In this document: positions 13,703 to 28,700 of the stretch, one piece after another
Numbering within the stretch: the stretch's first letter is position 1
How the letters are laid out: each line of letters begins with the position of its first letter
Assembly: GCF_020740795.1 (NCBI RefSeq)
Contig: NC_067312.1
Span: forward strand, 38,602,905-38,666,904
Direction: 5' to 3'
Source: Apus apus
Taxonomy: Eukaryota; Chordata; Aves; Apodiformes; Apodidae
DNA length: 64,000 bases
Notes under the pieces: model-generated
Databases searched by the model: none
What the model was told of the DNA's origin: nothing
The model's input: only the letters and a program-made list of their open reading frames with translations
Program-made: the position numbers and the translations under genes

Positions 13703-16320
13703 CCCAGGTCAATAAATTTGCAAGCTGATTCACAGCCACATCATCATACATTGTTTTAGCTGCGGCAGTCCTTTCCAGCAGTTTATCTTTTAACCACAGC
13801 TAGGCCCAAAGACAGAACAGAACACTTGCCAGAATTAAAAGGTGTCTTGAGAGAAGCTGCACTAACACCAGTCAGCCACCACTGCAGCTGTGCTCACTCA
13901 TAGCAAAATTTCATCTGCTGCAGTATCAACTGTCCACCTGAACTCCTAACAGAGCATTGGCTGTGCAATATGAAGATGCTAACTTCAGAGGACTTTCCCT
14001 AATATTTGTGTTTTGTTGCTACATGCTGTCCATCTGTGTGGCACTGCTCTTCCTCAGTACTGACAGGTCATGTCACCACTTAGAGAGCCTTTCCCTTTAT
14101 TTTCTCATTATACAGTTCCTTCCAGTTCCATGACATATTTTCCTATCATTCCAGGATTTCCTCTCATCTTTGAAAAAAAGGCTAGGCCATTACCAAGTCT
14201 TTCCAAGGGGAAGAACATTTCCCATACATAAGTCATTTTCAAAACCCAAGTTCAATTTTCATAACACTCATGGTTTCCTCTTCAGAGAGACTCTTTCTGA
14301 AACTAATTCCAGATTACTTATTAAGTCCCCTAAAATTCCCAAACCTGTCATCTGCAATGTGTTTGTGATACTCTTTGTTCACTTTGTTTTTATCAACAGG
14401 GCAGCGGGGCAGAACAACAGGTGATGTCACACTAAGTCAGATATCACTGCTGTCTTGTTGGGAAGACATCTGTCAACGCAATGTGACCTTCAGACTAATT
14501 TCCAGTCTGTTCTAAACACACCAGGAGGAGACAACCTCCTTTTGTGCCACTAAGCACAACTGCCACTGTGCTGGTCCTTCACAGCTTCACTGATTCTTCC
14601 AAAAGAAACCACTGCCCTTCTACAACTTTTACATTTCTGAATTTCTTGGGATTTATTAGTTGCAGTTAAGTGAAAAAAAAAAAAACAAAACCAGTGTGTT
14701 TAATCACAAAGTTAGTTGTTTACCTTATAAACAACATGTTTATAGAGTGGGTGGAGAAAGGAGATGGGCTGTTTGGGTCACCAGTCATAGTTCTTTATGA
14801 CTGCGAACATAATAAGCAAACCCAGAAGGAAACCAAATACTACCCAAACAGTTAGCAAACTTTAGACTTTGTCTCAGTGGAAAGCCAAAAAAGATGCATC
14901 ATGGGAACAGAGATCAGTAGAATGTTTTTCAGTTGTTTACTGCTAGTGGTTATCACAAAACACTTAGCAAAAATCCACCTACGCAAAAGATTTACATGGG
15001 ACTGAAAGGATAAAAATTAAAAAGCAAGCAGATTGCTAGTCCTTAGAGATCATTACAAAAACAAGTTGTAGATACTTGGATGCAACTTAAAATAAGTTTA
15101 GAAAAGGTAAAAGGGTATTTTAATGTACAACACAAAACAAAAAGACAGATCTAAATAAATAAAAGGCAATACAAGAAAAAGTTTATTCTTAAGGCCTTAT
15201 TTGTAGTAACAAGCACCTACACAGTTAAGGAAAAATAGGAAGAGCTCACTGTTCCATGACTGATTAAAGGAATTTTGCAGTTGCCTATATAGTAAATACA
15301 TAGTATATATTATATGTTACTAAATACTACTATACTACTACTACTACAAATAATAAAATTGTCCTTTAAATCAGAAGAGTTTCAAGGCTATTGACTGCTC
15401 AATGTCTTAGTACTCCACATCCTGGTAACTAGATTTTCTTTAAAGGTAAGCTCAAATACAGCAGCCACAGGGTGGCTGTGCAAAGCATAAAATTTCAGTA
15501 TTTCTCCCTTTGACTGGGGGTGGGGAGTAATCCCAGAGCTGAAGTCCCTCACAGTTAATTTGAAGAGAGTAGTTTGGGATTCAAATTTTCTCTTGCCCAT
15601 TACTGCAAATCAGGCAGAACCCCAAAGCAGATGTGTAGCTGTTGTGTAGTTAGTAAAAACAAAAGCTAAACCACTTAATTTCTATGAGGTACTTCTTCAG
15701 CTTTATATACAGAGGTAGCAGACTATACAGAAGAAATCAAATCATCCTGAATCACGTAAAAAAGAGCTACTGCAAACTTAGTGAAGTTCTTCATAGAGCT
15801 TAATCTACATTGAAATAACCCCTAGAATGAACTGAAAAACACGAAGAGCCTAACTACCTAAGCATCACTACACTACACAACTGTTTCCATATCACAGCAA
15901 ACTACTTTAGATCAGCAGTCAAAGGAACAGGAAGTATAAGACCTGTTATGAGAAAGTTTAAGTCTTCCATTTTTTTTCTTCCAAAACACTGGTAGTAACA
16001 AGGTCACAAATTTGTAATACATATAAATGGTAAATAGGCAACAACTGCTCCTGAACTGTACTGGTAATGGCATTTAGGCCTTCTGGTTTTGGACAGAAAA
16101 GAAACATGAGGCATTAAGGGTAATGACCACTTGGTATTTTGACCCTGTTTGGAAACGCATTGACAGAAGTTCCAAGTTCTGTCTTCAGCAAACTGTCACA
16201 GCTGGTTTAACTCTTCCTTTTTATGAGAAGACTCAATATTTACTCTAGACTTCCATGTAGCTTTCCAAGTGGCAATCCAACATATGTAATACTAAATTTA
16301 GAACAGCTACTCAAAAAGGC

Positions 16321-16326
16321 TTTATT
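16321..16326 (-). terminator. Candidate C9orf85 polyadenylation signal
   Basis: AATAAA on the minus strand, about 260 nt beyond the stop codon at 16583. It is the first canonical hexamer I found in the 3' flank. A second hexamer at 15182-15187 could give a longer 3'UTR. Confidence 0.4.
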
Positions 16327-16582
16327 CCAGAGAAACAGGACATTGTTACCGGTATGCAAGAAATAACTATGCTTTAAGATTCAATTTCAGAATCTCTTCA
16401 CAAGAAATTCTCCTCTTAATACAAAAAAATATTTTTATACAAAACCCCCAACAAGTGTCATAATACACAGTGTCAACATTTATACACAAGGACCTTAGAC
16501 ATCAAACCAGGTTTTCAGAGCAGTTTAAGGCAAACATTGGTTCACCACTTTTGATTGCAATCTCTTACACATACTAAACCTT

Positions 16583-16760
16583 TTAGATCTCTGTCCTTTC
16601 AAAATTCATACTTTTAAATTGTTCTTCAAGCACATCAGAATCTTCATTGCTGTCTGTACTACTGAAGTTTGTATCAAAATCAAGCTCGTCCTCCAATCCA
16701 CTGTTCTCTTGGCCATTTTTACTAGTCACGTTCTCATTTCCATCTTGTCCTTTATCAATC
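16583..16760 (-). CDS. C9orf85: C9orf85 terminal coding exon 4
   Basis: Completes Pro108 and encodes 58 residues to the TAA at 16583. Its content is mostly Asn, Ser, Asp and Glu, with the acidic stretch [20 protein letters not shown] near residues 130-149 and a short basic end. It corresponds to the acidic ESDDDLDFD-like end of the human protein. 178 nt. Confidence 0.93.
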
Positions 16761-19700
16761 CTGCAGAAAGCAAGAAAATGTTATCACCATCCACTTTCAG
16801 ATTTTGTTTTTCGAATGGGATAGACAGCGGAATATTCTACCAGGGATGGAAGGAAGTGGGAGGTGGGGAGGAGGAGAGGGACAATAACCTAAACTACTTT
16901 CACTTTGAATAGAAAAGATATGAAAGACAGTAAAGGAAAAGGAGTCTGTGAAGAAAAATATGTTTGGATGAAGACCAAATAAGCAACTGCTGTTGGTCAA
17001 GTTGTCACAACCTAGTAAATCAACACAGGATGCTCAATAAAGAAAGAACTCCAGTAAAGGAATAAAAACCCCATAAGCCTGCTAAATATATTGCAGTAAC
17101 TGTGCATAATACTAGCCCTTGTTTAGTTTCTCTGTTCACTAGTAACTGAATCATCAAATGACAGACAAAATGCAACCAGTAAATTGGGTTATGTATATTT
17201 TGTAGTCCTCCATACCAAAATCCATTTTTAAAGTTCTTTGTTCCTAAGGAAGATTTGCAGTTTACCCTTTGGTATGAAAATAAAGTGTCTTATCCAAGTA
17301 AGACTCCTTTTGGCCCAGCTCCTCTAACATCAGTTAAATTAGTTATTAGAAGATTAGATTAGATATTAGAAGAAACTTCTTCACTGAAAGGGTAATTAAA
17401 CACAGGAACAGAATGCCCAGGGAGGGGGTTGAATCACCATCTCTGGAGGTGTTTAAAAGACATATAGCTGTGGTGCTTAGGGACATGGTTTAAGCACTCA
17501 GAAGTTAGGTTAATGGTTGGACTCTATGGTCTTAAAGGTCTTTTCCAACAGAACAATTCCGTGATTCTGTAATCAATAGGCATTCCACCCCTAGAAGAAA
17601 ATAGGGTAGTAACTCCTGCCGATTCCTGTCAGAATTATTCAGAATATCATACACAGTACAACAGCTACTTAGCAGTTTCCAAACAAACTTTATTAAAAGG
17701 GGAAGAAAAAGAGCAGTACCGAAACTTTGTAACCCAGAAGCTACTTACGGAATTACTATTTCTTCTTCTTTTCCACATTTAGCACAAACTTCTAGTTTAC
17801 CAGCACATGGACGACAAATAATATGGTAAGGATCTTTCACAGTCTTCTGGAGGCACTTCACACTGTCAAGAGAAAGAAAACATGATTAAAAAAAAAAAAA
17901 AAAAGTGTGGTGACTCGTTAAAGATTCTGTGTTCAAAGATAATACAGACGTATTATCTGGAAGGAACACATTATAGGCCAGTTTCGCATTAAACTATTGG
18001 TGTTTTAACAAGCGGCACTATAAAAATCATTGCCTGTCTCCCTTCTCCTTTAACTTTTTCAGGAAGAATTACGAGAACAAGAATGGATGAAGAAACATGA
18101 AGTCAAGAATTTTTATATTTAAAGTAACAAAAGAAACCTTTCCATTCATTTCAGTAGGTAGTTTTACTTTAACAGCTTCTGCTTTAATAGTAAAAAAAAA
18201 AAGAGAAATTATTACAAAAGGGTGCATTCATTTTACAAATAAAAAACTTTCAATTCAAACACTACAATGTCTTCCTCTTGAATTTCTCAGAGTAAAATGA
18301 GTAAAAGCCAATGCTGTACTTTGCTTTCTATGAACACACACCTGTACAGAAGTGTATTCTGAACAATCCCAACCTAATTAGGTAAAGGTTTGGGACTATT
18401 CTTTTTCAAAATATCATAAAAACCTTCATAGATTAAGTAATTTCTAAAATGCTATGGCTTAACATTAAGCTGACATTTCTAAACCCTTGTATTTTTGGAG
18501 AACAGAACCCAGAACTACACATCCCACATAACGCTGCTGTCTTAAAAGTCACTTCTTGGCTCCTCAGCCACTCAAGAGTTCTGTCAGGAAAGATTTAGCA
18601 CACAGTTCTGAACAGTGGATTTGCAGATTTAGCTAAAATAGGCTAAAGAAAAATGTAGAGTGTTTTTAAATGCCTTATAAGAAGAGAGGCACTACCTAGC
18701 ATATAGCAAATCAATTTTTACTCAGTTTCTCAAATTCCATTCATTCTTAAGCATGATTGGCTTCTCCCTACTGCCTTCATCTAGGTTCTGCTAAGCTTTC
18801 TCTATTCAAGTGCGCATACCCAATTCCTTGAGAAAACAACCACAAAAATTGCTGTAGGACACATTTGACAAAAGCAGTCTGAACTGCCTAGTATTTATGC
18901 TCTTCCCTCTCTCCCAGAAAAAAACCTACAGAAAATAGCTTCTTAGTTTAGTTTTAGAGTTTTTTTCCTCTTTGTTCTCTGTTCAGTTGCATTAGTATTA
19001 AAAAAATCTCTACAGCTCTTCCCAGCCATGTCACACCAAACAAGGGCACTATCAATGCAAGGCAGATAAACTTCTTTTTAAAAATTAGTTTAATTTATAA
19101 TAAAACCTGAAATAAAAGTAAAGTTGGGATAACTTCTGCTTGTACTAACAATCACAATTTTGAAGATGTTAAAAAACTGAAAATAAACTGAGGTACGGAG
19201 AAGTCCTCCATTCCCATCATCTGTGACATGAAGAACTCATTATTTTCCATGTAGTCATTATAATGTGTTTATTTCACCTAGAAGCTTCACCCATTGAAAA
19301 TTTTCAGTCTTGGCCTTTCAGAACAGCGGCCCACTCAACCATTGTACTGCTCTAGGCTGGACTAGAAAACATCACTGTGGAGCTAGAGCAGCCTGTCACC
19401 CAATTTACTTGTCCAAAAAGACAATGGAAAACATCACATCTGTCATAAGCAGCTTTCCCACAATGCCACTTTTTCTATTTCAAATGCTTCTCTGATTTTT
19501 GTGCTTGTTTTGCCAGTTTTTTTTTCCCATTGGGGGTAGGAAGAGAAGAGCAAAAGAACTAAAATCACCACTACACATTTTGTTACAGCTTATTACTTTT
19601 AAATGGGACGAACACAGTCTCACGAGAAAGAGTTAAAAAGACAAATCCCAACTTTATCTATGGTTCACAGAACCCAGAATGTTTGAGAATCGGTGAGACT

Positions 19701-22700
19701 TCTACATAATATTTTTTTTTACACTAATGGATTAAAGTGTTTACTAACACCAAAATATCTGTTGCATATGGTTTCATATTAAGGAGAAAAACCTCTCACA
19801 CGTGGGTTATAATACTATAAAGAAGGATTCTTTCCCTTTTAACCTATTGAAAATCAAAATAAAACACACCATCATTCACAGAACTGCACATAGACATTTA
19901 CAGAACCTCTCTGAGCAGTTCATAAGTACATAACTGAGAACAACACAAAAAAGCAGAGCAAGCTACTGTGACAAGGCTGGCTCTATCATACACCACAGCC
20001 CAGATGCAGCTTCTTTTGAGTTCAGTATTTCACTGCTGGAGTTCACAGCCACTGAGGCAAGCACCTCTGCAGCTGAGTAAGTAAGGAAGAAGAGTATGTC
20101 CACTTCAGAATATTACCACATAAAACACCTATAATTTTTTAAAAATATATTTATCACCTTTTTAATGTACTTATCCAAAAGCCCCTGATACAGGACTATA
20201 TGTAAACAATGCTAAACATTTGATACTTAGGATTTCAGTTTCACATGCAAAAAGAGAGAAGGTGTTATGACTTAACTAAATGCATGATTGTAAACATTTT
20301 TGTAAGAATTGAGGCCTCCGTAATGCTGAGAACAGTGTTGCTATGAGTTTTGACATGACAAAATTAAAGCCTTTCTTGCAATTAGGTATTCTTTCTCAAC
20401 TACAAAAGTTAAGGGATGTGCTGATTCCTCTGCTATGGACTTGCAATGAGGCCTTGGAAAATCCTGTTGTAACTGGTACAGGTTTGACTTTTTCTTCAGG
20501 AAGGCACGCTGAGGGTTTTGTTGACTTACAGGTCCACACGTAAAGCATTTACAAAGCGAAGAGGGAAACAACTGCTTTTCCACTCTTTTTTCTTTTCAGA
20601 AATTTAAGATAAAAAGACTAAAACATTAGAAAGTGAACATTGCATATATATTGTCATTGCATTCTCCAAATTTGAGGATTGTCACATAGTAACAGCTTCT
20701 GGCTCTGAGTTTCCAAAACTAGAATATTTTGCAAAAAAAGTTCACAAGCTACACTATGAGTAATTAGCAAGAAGCATCTTAACTCACCATTTCTTAGGTT
20801 TTGATAGTAGTTTGTACTTGCTGAACTTTACCCGCCACTCCAAGATACCTTTGCAATGCTGACACACTCCATCATGAAGCTTAGCATTTATTTTCTGAAT
20901 AATAGAAAATAGAAAAAAATTAAGATTTCCTACTTTCATAAGCATAATCTTGGTTAAAAAGCATTTCCAATGATCATGTGGTGAATACAGTATTTAGAAA
21001 GATCCTTGTTTGATATTAACATAATATTGTATATATTTACTGCTAGTAAAACTCTTCAGTGGAAGGAGTGCTGAGGTATTATTTTACCTTGAGGTAGTCT
21101 TCATTACTACTATAATAATTTTAGTAATGTTGATAGTAGCACTTAGGTCACTATATTGTTGATAATATATTATTATAGGTTTGTTGTGGGTTTTTTTCAT
21201 GTCTGGAGACTTTACAAAGCAAATATAGGTAGAAATGTGTCCTGAAATACACAGTTTTTAGCCAAAGAAGACAACTCACAAGACTTAGTGTAACTTACTA
21301 TTGCTCAAGCTAGTATTATACTGCATATTTTAAATAAATTGTCTCAGGATTTTTTTCTCAGATCACAAGAAAGTAGAATCCACACATTATTTGCAGTCAA
21401 ATCATTCAGTGTACCTGTCATCATCAACTTCCTTTATGAAAAAGCAGTACTTCAACCCAACACCATGCTGCCAACTAAACTGTATCCTGAAGTGTCTCGT
21501 CTATATGTTTTTTGAACACATCCATGGAAGGTGACTCATCCACTTCCCTGGGCAGCCTGTTGAATGCTTGACCACTTTTTCAGTAAAGATTTTTTTTCTA
21601 GTATCCAATACAAACTTCCCCTGGCATAACTTGAGGCCATTTCCTCTTGACCCAACCCCCACATCGCTATCACCTCATTTTGGGTAGTTGTAGAGAGCAA
21701 GAAGATCTCCTCTCAGCCTTTTCTTCATCCCCAGTTCCCTTGGCTACTCCTCATATGACTTGTTTTCTAGACTCTTCACCAGCTTGGTAGCTCTCCTATG
21801 GACATGCTCCAGCACCTCAGTGTCCTTTTTGCAGTGAAGGGTGCAGAACTGAACACAGTACTCAAGCTGTGGCCTCACCAGTGCTGACTACAGGGGCACG
21901 ATCACTTCCCTGCTCCTGCTGGCCACACTATTTCTGATTCAGGCTGGGATGTTATTGGCCTTCTTGTTAACGTGGGCAGATGATGTTTTATCCAACCTTA
22001 ATGATGTTATGATTTAATTTTTTTGCTCTCAAGTATCTAGGAGAAAATCCTCAAAATGGTCACTTAAACCTACAGTATATTTTCAAGACAATGCAAAGTT
22101 TACATTAAGATTTTCTACAACATTTTGTGTTCAGTTTGCTTAGAAATACAAAATGTCAACTGCCCAGTACTGTGTGCACAAGAGAAGTTATTATGAGGTG
22201 GGAAGTAGTACCAAACCACACTGTTACGTTATACAACAAGCAACAAAGACTTGTACATTCAATCTATTTATTTCTTCTGTATCTAAAAATGCCAGCATAA
22301 CTTCATCTATTGTACAGTTGTGTGCATTCCTTCAGAACTTCAAAAATAGAAATTTCTCAATGTAAGAAGTGCATATAGCAAAAAAAAAATTTCTATTATG
22401 CCTCTTTTAAGACAGCTTAAAAATAGGTGCCATACCAAAATTACCTCATCTACATGGTCCAACACACATGTATTTCTTAGAATACCTAGAAGTTCATTGA
22501 AATAGATTCTGTATTAACTGGGATTAGAGTTTATGTTATTCTTTTTATAAACAAACTGAAAAGCTATTTTATGCATATAGTAGCTTCTGAAGTAATTTAC
22601 TGTATTTGTGACTCACAAGAGCTTCTTACTGCTCCATGAAGTACTACTTCAACACATGAGACAAAAGAGTAAGCCTAACATTAAGAGCACAGTATCTTAT

Positions 22701-25700
22701 TCTATTAAAAAAAACTATATGTGGCAGAGGAAATGCTACTTAGGAGTGAGTGCTACTATGGAACTTGTTTTCCGCTGTTTCCATTTTTACTAAACTTCAG
22801 TAATTCAGTATGAGTTTTTCAGAATGGTGCGGTTAACTGTATATTTAGCACTTTTTGGCTGGTTCACTTAAAAGACAGTAAACCTTTTTCTTTTTTTTTT
22901 TTTTTTTCCCAAATGATTGAATACAGATTTGGCACGTTAAAAAAAAAATAATTAAAAAAACAGTTTTTGCAGAATGCTTGAATAATGCATACAGAAACCT
23001 GTGGTTCTGCTGTCAGTCATGCATTATGAATTAAATTTTCCAACAAACAGAAATATGTGGCTAATATGAAAACTTTTTGAGATCAGAAAATCATTGCTAA
23101 GTTTTCAGCAGATACCTGTTAAAGGACTGGCGGTTCGAACTGCTGTCAGCACTGTGCTCATTCTTCCAAGATTTAATAAAGTTGAAGATAAGCTTGCATT
23201 TCAGTGTCTGAAAAGCACAAAGTAAGGCTCCTAGTAATACAGCCTGAATAAGCTTCTAATAACCAGCAAAGCTGCCTGTTCTCCCTCTCACCCTCCTGAT
23301 TTGCATTAATTAGTAATGAAGGAGTGGAGAGAAAAACACACTGTAATTTGTATTCCCGGGTGTTCTTTATAGTGATCAGTATTTTTAGTATTGCTAACCC
23401 AGAACCAAATAAACATAAAAAGATTGCAATAGTTTAAGCTTGACAGCTCGTTGTCTTTCTAAAGGGAGTTATCTTCCTTGCTGAAAACCACCTCATTTCC
23501 TATATATGTCCTGACATCAGGGCTAGGGACAGGAGCACTGTTACTAAGTGATGCAGGGACAGACTCAGCAATGTGTAATGTGCTTGGAATGCAAGTGGCC
23601 ATGTGCAGGACTGCATGTGGCATAAACAGTGCAGAAGAAAATAGGAACTACTTTCACCTATCAACTGAAAGAAATCCAAAGTTCGTCAAACAGGCAGCCT
23701 ATTACAAAGTCTACTAAACATTGCTAAGGAACAAGGAAATATGCATAATTATTAATGGAGCTTTATAAAGCTCTTCCCCCTCCCAATATGCCTATCATCT
23801 GGCTTCAGAATGCAATTAATCACTGTATGATTCTAGTAATTTTTAATTTTTTGTTTTTTATCAGACAAACTAAAATGCAGGCCATCCTGAATTCTGAAGA
23901 TGCTACTTCATGTAATTCACAGAATAGATTTCTGCATTAAAATACTCATAGCAGAGGCCAAGAGACTAGACATATGGCAAAAAAATACTATTGTTGGGAT
24001 TTCTTCACCTTTGCTTCAAACAACAAATTGCTGCATCATATCTGATGCCCTCATCTCAAAGATTAGTCCTCCCTCTATATTAAAATATTGTTTCACCACT
24101 GAAAAGGGTTCTTAGAAGATAAGAAACACACAAGCTCTAAGGCAAAGTAAAATAAAGTTAATGTAATTCAACTGCACAACAACAATCACATTATCCACAT
24201 AAAAGTAACTAATCCCTATCAGAGCTGTTCTCTATTTTTATTAGTTCTACACTTTCACATCTGAACTGTTCCGTTTTCTTGGTATGATTAGCGGCATGTC
24301 AAGTATCCAATGCAAAGATAAAGAACATTGATCTAAATGCTGCCTAAGAGTCTTCTGATAGCAAATTAGATTGCAGCTGCGAAGATCACATTTATGTGTA
24401 ACTTTAGATCTTGATTCAGGCATAAAGATGCCTGGACTTTTCAACCTAGTCACTTGTAGAACCACAAATTTTACACAGCAACTCAAAGAAACCACATAGT
24501 ATCTGCTCAGAAGGTAAGAACTGGAACCCAGACAACAGCTTTTAGGTTCAAATTTCCTCCTTCTAAAAGGCACACATACAGCACAGTCTCTTCCTCCCTT
24601 CAGCTATTTCCTGTATTTTTTACGCAATGTTGGCACTTCAAGTATGGGATGGTGTAGTTAATCATTGTCTCAGCACATGTGACTATAAGAAAGGCTATGA
24701 CTCTACAATCCTACCAGGCTGTTGATGTAGAAAGTCAATAGTGAATCATAGACTGATGTAAAGCAAGCAGAAGGGAGACTTACAGAATTTAAGCTTGACT
24801 TGTGTTTGCCTTCTAAGTTTATTTCGTTCATAAAAAATGCTTTAATATTTACTTGTTACTATTACTAAAACAAGTTCGTATTTTATGATGCTTTTCTACA
24901 CTAAATCAAACATATCCTTCCAACAAAAAACATCATATAACTTTCAAAACAACACAGACAGAGAATGCTGTCCCTAATTAAAGATTTCAATAAGCTGTTT
25001 TTTCAATTTTTTTTAAATCACCAAGGAACATGGGAGAGTAAATTCACCTAACAGGCTTTTCTGGTGTCTCAGTTTCCAGTTAGAAAGAGGAAGTTATTAG
25101 CTAAATCAAAGAAATTCCTCTGCTGCTTACCTTTCCTATCGAGTTTTTAATATATATTGTACATTACTTAAACTTTCATGTATTCATATTTTCTTTCTTT
25201 TGCCCATTTAATAGCTTGCTCTCCTTCAAGGGAAAGAAAAAAAACCAACAACCCACACAAAGACCTGAACAAGGTTGGTCAACCTCACTATTCCCTTCCA
25301 ACTTTTCTGCCCAGCTTTTATACAGGTAGCTAGCTGTCATGCACAAAGAGGTGGTAGTGCTGATGGCTTGAAATTGATTTCTTGGTGTGAGAACTACTTG
25401 GCAGGTTAGATTCCATTTCTGTCATAACAATTTATTTTTCTTATGCTTATTTCCCTGTTTAGTCAATAGCTCTTTCCTCTTCTCAATACTCCTCTCCAAG
25501 GACAAGTGCAAGTCAACCAGTGTTTACAGTATGTCCATATATTCTCCAAAGAAATTAACAGGTATGCAATACAGACAAACATAAACACTCACAAAGTATA
25601 TGGTCACAAAATACTCCATGTGAGTATTACATACACACTGTCAGGTCAACTGCATTAACAAAACAGCATCCTCTGTATGCTCACATAACCCAGCATTAAA

Positions 25701-28700
25701 TCATTTAACAACCTGCCAAAAGCAGTTCAGAATGTATTCAAGTGAACATATGAACCTACGCCTACTCACTGGGCACACAAAATAATCCCTAGCTTAAACT
25801 AGCATTATAGTGCTCACAAGTAAGACATAATCATGGGGTTTCAAAGAAGCCTCACTGCCTGTTTGGAAGTTTCTAATTATGTGTGAACTAATGGGTATTT
25901 TGATCTAATCTATTGAAAGCAGCTCCTACTACTGAGCACGCATCAGTGGTCTATTCTGCCGTAAATGAATGCAATGTCAATACCACCCATTAAACTTCCT
26001 TGTCAGAAGCACAGCTGATACTGATTCCATCAAGGCTGAATGCAGCACTTCTGATTAACTACATCTCTCAGAAAAACAAAAATCCACAGGATCTCCAGTG
26101 CATGAATACAAAGTAGTTAAGAGTAGATCAGTGCAGCCTAACATCTGAAACTGTGATCCAAGATAGCAGCTTTTCAAGACTTTAGCCTATCATTCTACTT
26201 TATGTTGCATTAAGAACAGAAACTAACCAAACTCTGATACTGTTACCCGACAATTTCAGATGGCTACTGCTTTATCTGTATCTCCCCTCTAAGCTTCAAG
26301 TCACAATCACCGCTCAGCGTTTAAGATCAGCATTCACCCGTTCTGTTATTACTGCCTTCCCACAATCTTAACTAGTGTGGCCACTGAAAGAAGTTATTTA
26401 TCCTCACAGCGAGCCGATGAAGTAAAGCTGATGTTCAGAGTTAATAACCTCTGAAATTTAGGGAAATGTGAATTATCATACAGGATGTACTTGATGAAAG
26501 AAATGGAGAAACAGATCAGACACTCAGGTATAAATATGAGTAACTTTGTGGTATACCATCTTATTACAATGGAGTTCTAAATGTTCTCATTGAATGCTAT
26601 TTGCTTTCATCTCTAGAACTACTCCAGCTTTCATGCTGACTTATGTAATATACTTTACATATAACATCAGGCATATTCCTCAGCTCAGTGCTGCAAACAG
26701 CTTTTCTGGAATACACTGTGTAAAACAAGCACCCACTATAAATGAACTCCAAGATTCAAAAAATTAACAATGCAGTGTGTCTTGCCCTGCCCTGGCTCTT
26801 CCTTCTTCAACCTGGGGTGCAGGTTTTCCCAGTGCTGTTGTAGGCTGTTACCCAAATACAGCAGAGGGGCAGCACATTTTGCTGCAAGGGTGTTTCCACC
26901 TCAACTAGTCTCTCCCAGAGTAATGCTGTAATAAAGACTGATCATTAGAGGAAAGACATATGGATCTTGTACAAACTGAAGCCACTGTATTTAATAATCC
27001 AACATCACTTATGTAGTGCAGAAATGCAGCAAGATAAAAAAATTAAGCTAAAAAGCATACTGCAGCTTTACAGGATAATATTGGATTGGACAGTGTATTA
27101 CAGTAGTCAGAGATAGGCTAAATACCCAGAAAAAATAGTAATTCAGCAGTGATTTATAGGCAATCCACCCTCTCAGCAGCTCTGAGCATTCTGATCTATT
27201 GAACAAGTGAGAGGTGGAAACGAAGAATGCCCCACTCCTGTATCAGTTCCTGTGATCAAACTGCTGCTGTTTCTTCCCTTCCCTCACCACATCTTGAACA
27301 TCTGGCACATCTGATCATTCAGGACTACACAAGACATAGATGCAAAACTGCCATCATTCAGCACAGTCTGTATCTGAACTGTAACATCAATCACCACCTA
27401 GTCTTTGTTAGTCTAACTTATTTGCAGATTTCTCAAATAGCAGTCTGGCCTACTCATCATTATAAAAGCCCTGTGCATTCCTTAGCACTAGAATTTGTAC
27501 GTGACAGTACAAGAGAAGAAAAATGCATCCTTTCCCTTTACCACACACTAACCCCCTAACAGGAAGCACCTTCCTTCAAAAAGCTTCTTCCCTGTGTTCA
27601 GCCACCTCCATGAACTGGAAGGCACAGAGAGAAAATAAATGAGGAATTTGAAAAACAAAAAAAATTTACACATATGTTATCACACTTAATGCCCATAGTC
27701 AATCTGGCTACATTCAAAAGCTTTTGAAAATGTATTTATTTATTTGAGTTCATGGTATTGTGTAGCCAGTTTTGCATGATATAAAGCATTTTTAAAAAAG
27801 AAAACTACCCATGTGGGTATTAAAGGGATTGCTTCAGTTACAAAACTGATGAGAGAACTGAGTTTCTCTTCGAAGACCTTTCAGATATACTCTCTAGGAT
27901 ATTTTTGTGTGTGTTGTGTGTAGAGGCCAGACAGGAAAAGAGTCTCCTATCAGGATCTTTCAGTGACTCACACAATGAGTAACAATTGTGCTGCTCAGAG
28001 CCCCAGGAAAGCAGGGTGTTCAACTTGCAGAACCAGTCTTTCCTCATGCAAAAAAAAAAAATCCAAACCCCTAAACCTACCACAAAAAACCCCCAAACTT
28101 CCCTCTGTTGCCATTACTTTAACTTACTACTTTCTTCCCCTCCTCTTAGTTTTTTTTGACAACCCAGTCATGTTTAGTTAAAGACATACTGACAAAACAG
28201 CAATAGCACCAGACAGCCTCTTCTACAATGCTAATCTTGTGTTTTATTAATACCTTTCAGTTTAGCTTTTATGACAAAACATTCCACTTTTGTGTTGTTA
28301 CTGCTCAGGCACACTACTTGGTCTTCATCCTCTCCCATGCTGCTCTTATATTTCCACAGCTACAAGCGTAGAACATGTTGCCAGACTACATGGTAAAACC
28401 CTTCCCTTGTTTAAAAACAGAAAGACAACAGAAGTCTTTTGTAACAACAGTGTGAAAATATCAAACCATGATAAAGTGTGTAGCAAAAGCACTGATAAAA
28501 CTGCTAAAGACACACTTCTATGTAACCACTTGGAAAGGTTCCTTGAAGATTTTTTCTAACGCCTCAAAGCAAGCATGAATCATTTCAAGTTCTCTCACAA
28601 GTATGCAAAGTGAAACGTGGTATGGTTGGTGGAGCACAGTTGTTAAATAAATTGTCAAAATATGAAGATGTCTTAAGTAATACCACATAGCCACAAACTA

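Larger units (their letters stand above)
3887..16320. other. Intergenic region downstream of C9orf85
   Basis: About 12 kb with no recognised exon. It holds an A28 run (4257-4284), a TTTG/T tract (5732-5763), a possible very old CR1 piece near 7935-8010, and two CTCF-like motifs (6453-6471 and 10494-10512). A somewhat GC-richer patch lies at 9280-9480 but shows no exon. A distal AATAAA on the minus strand at 15182-15187 could end a longer C9orf85 transcript. Confidence 0.5.

Noticed and set aside
1-16000. Possible 5' exons of GDA or C9orf57, the next genes in human
   Set aside because: No frame with their protein features was found on the minus strand.
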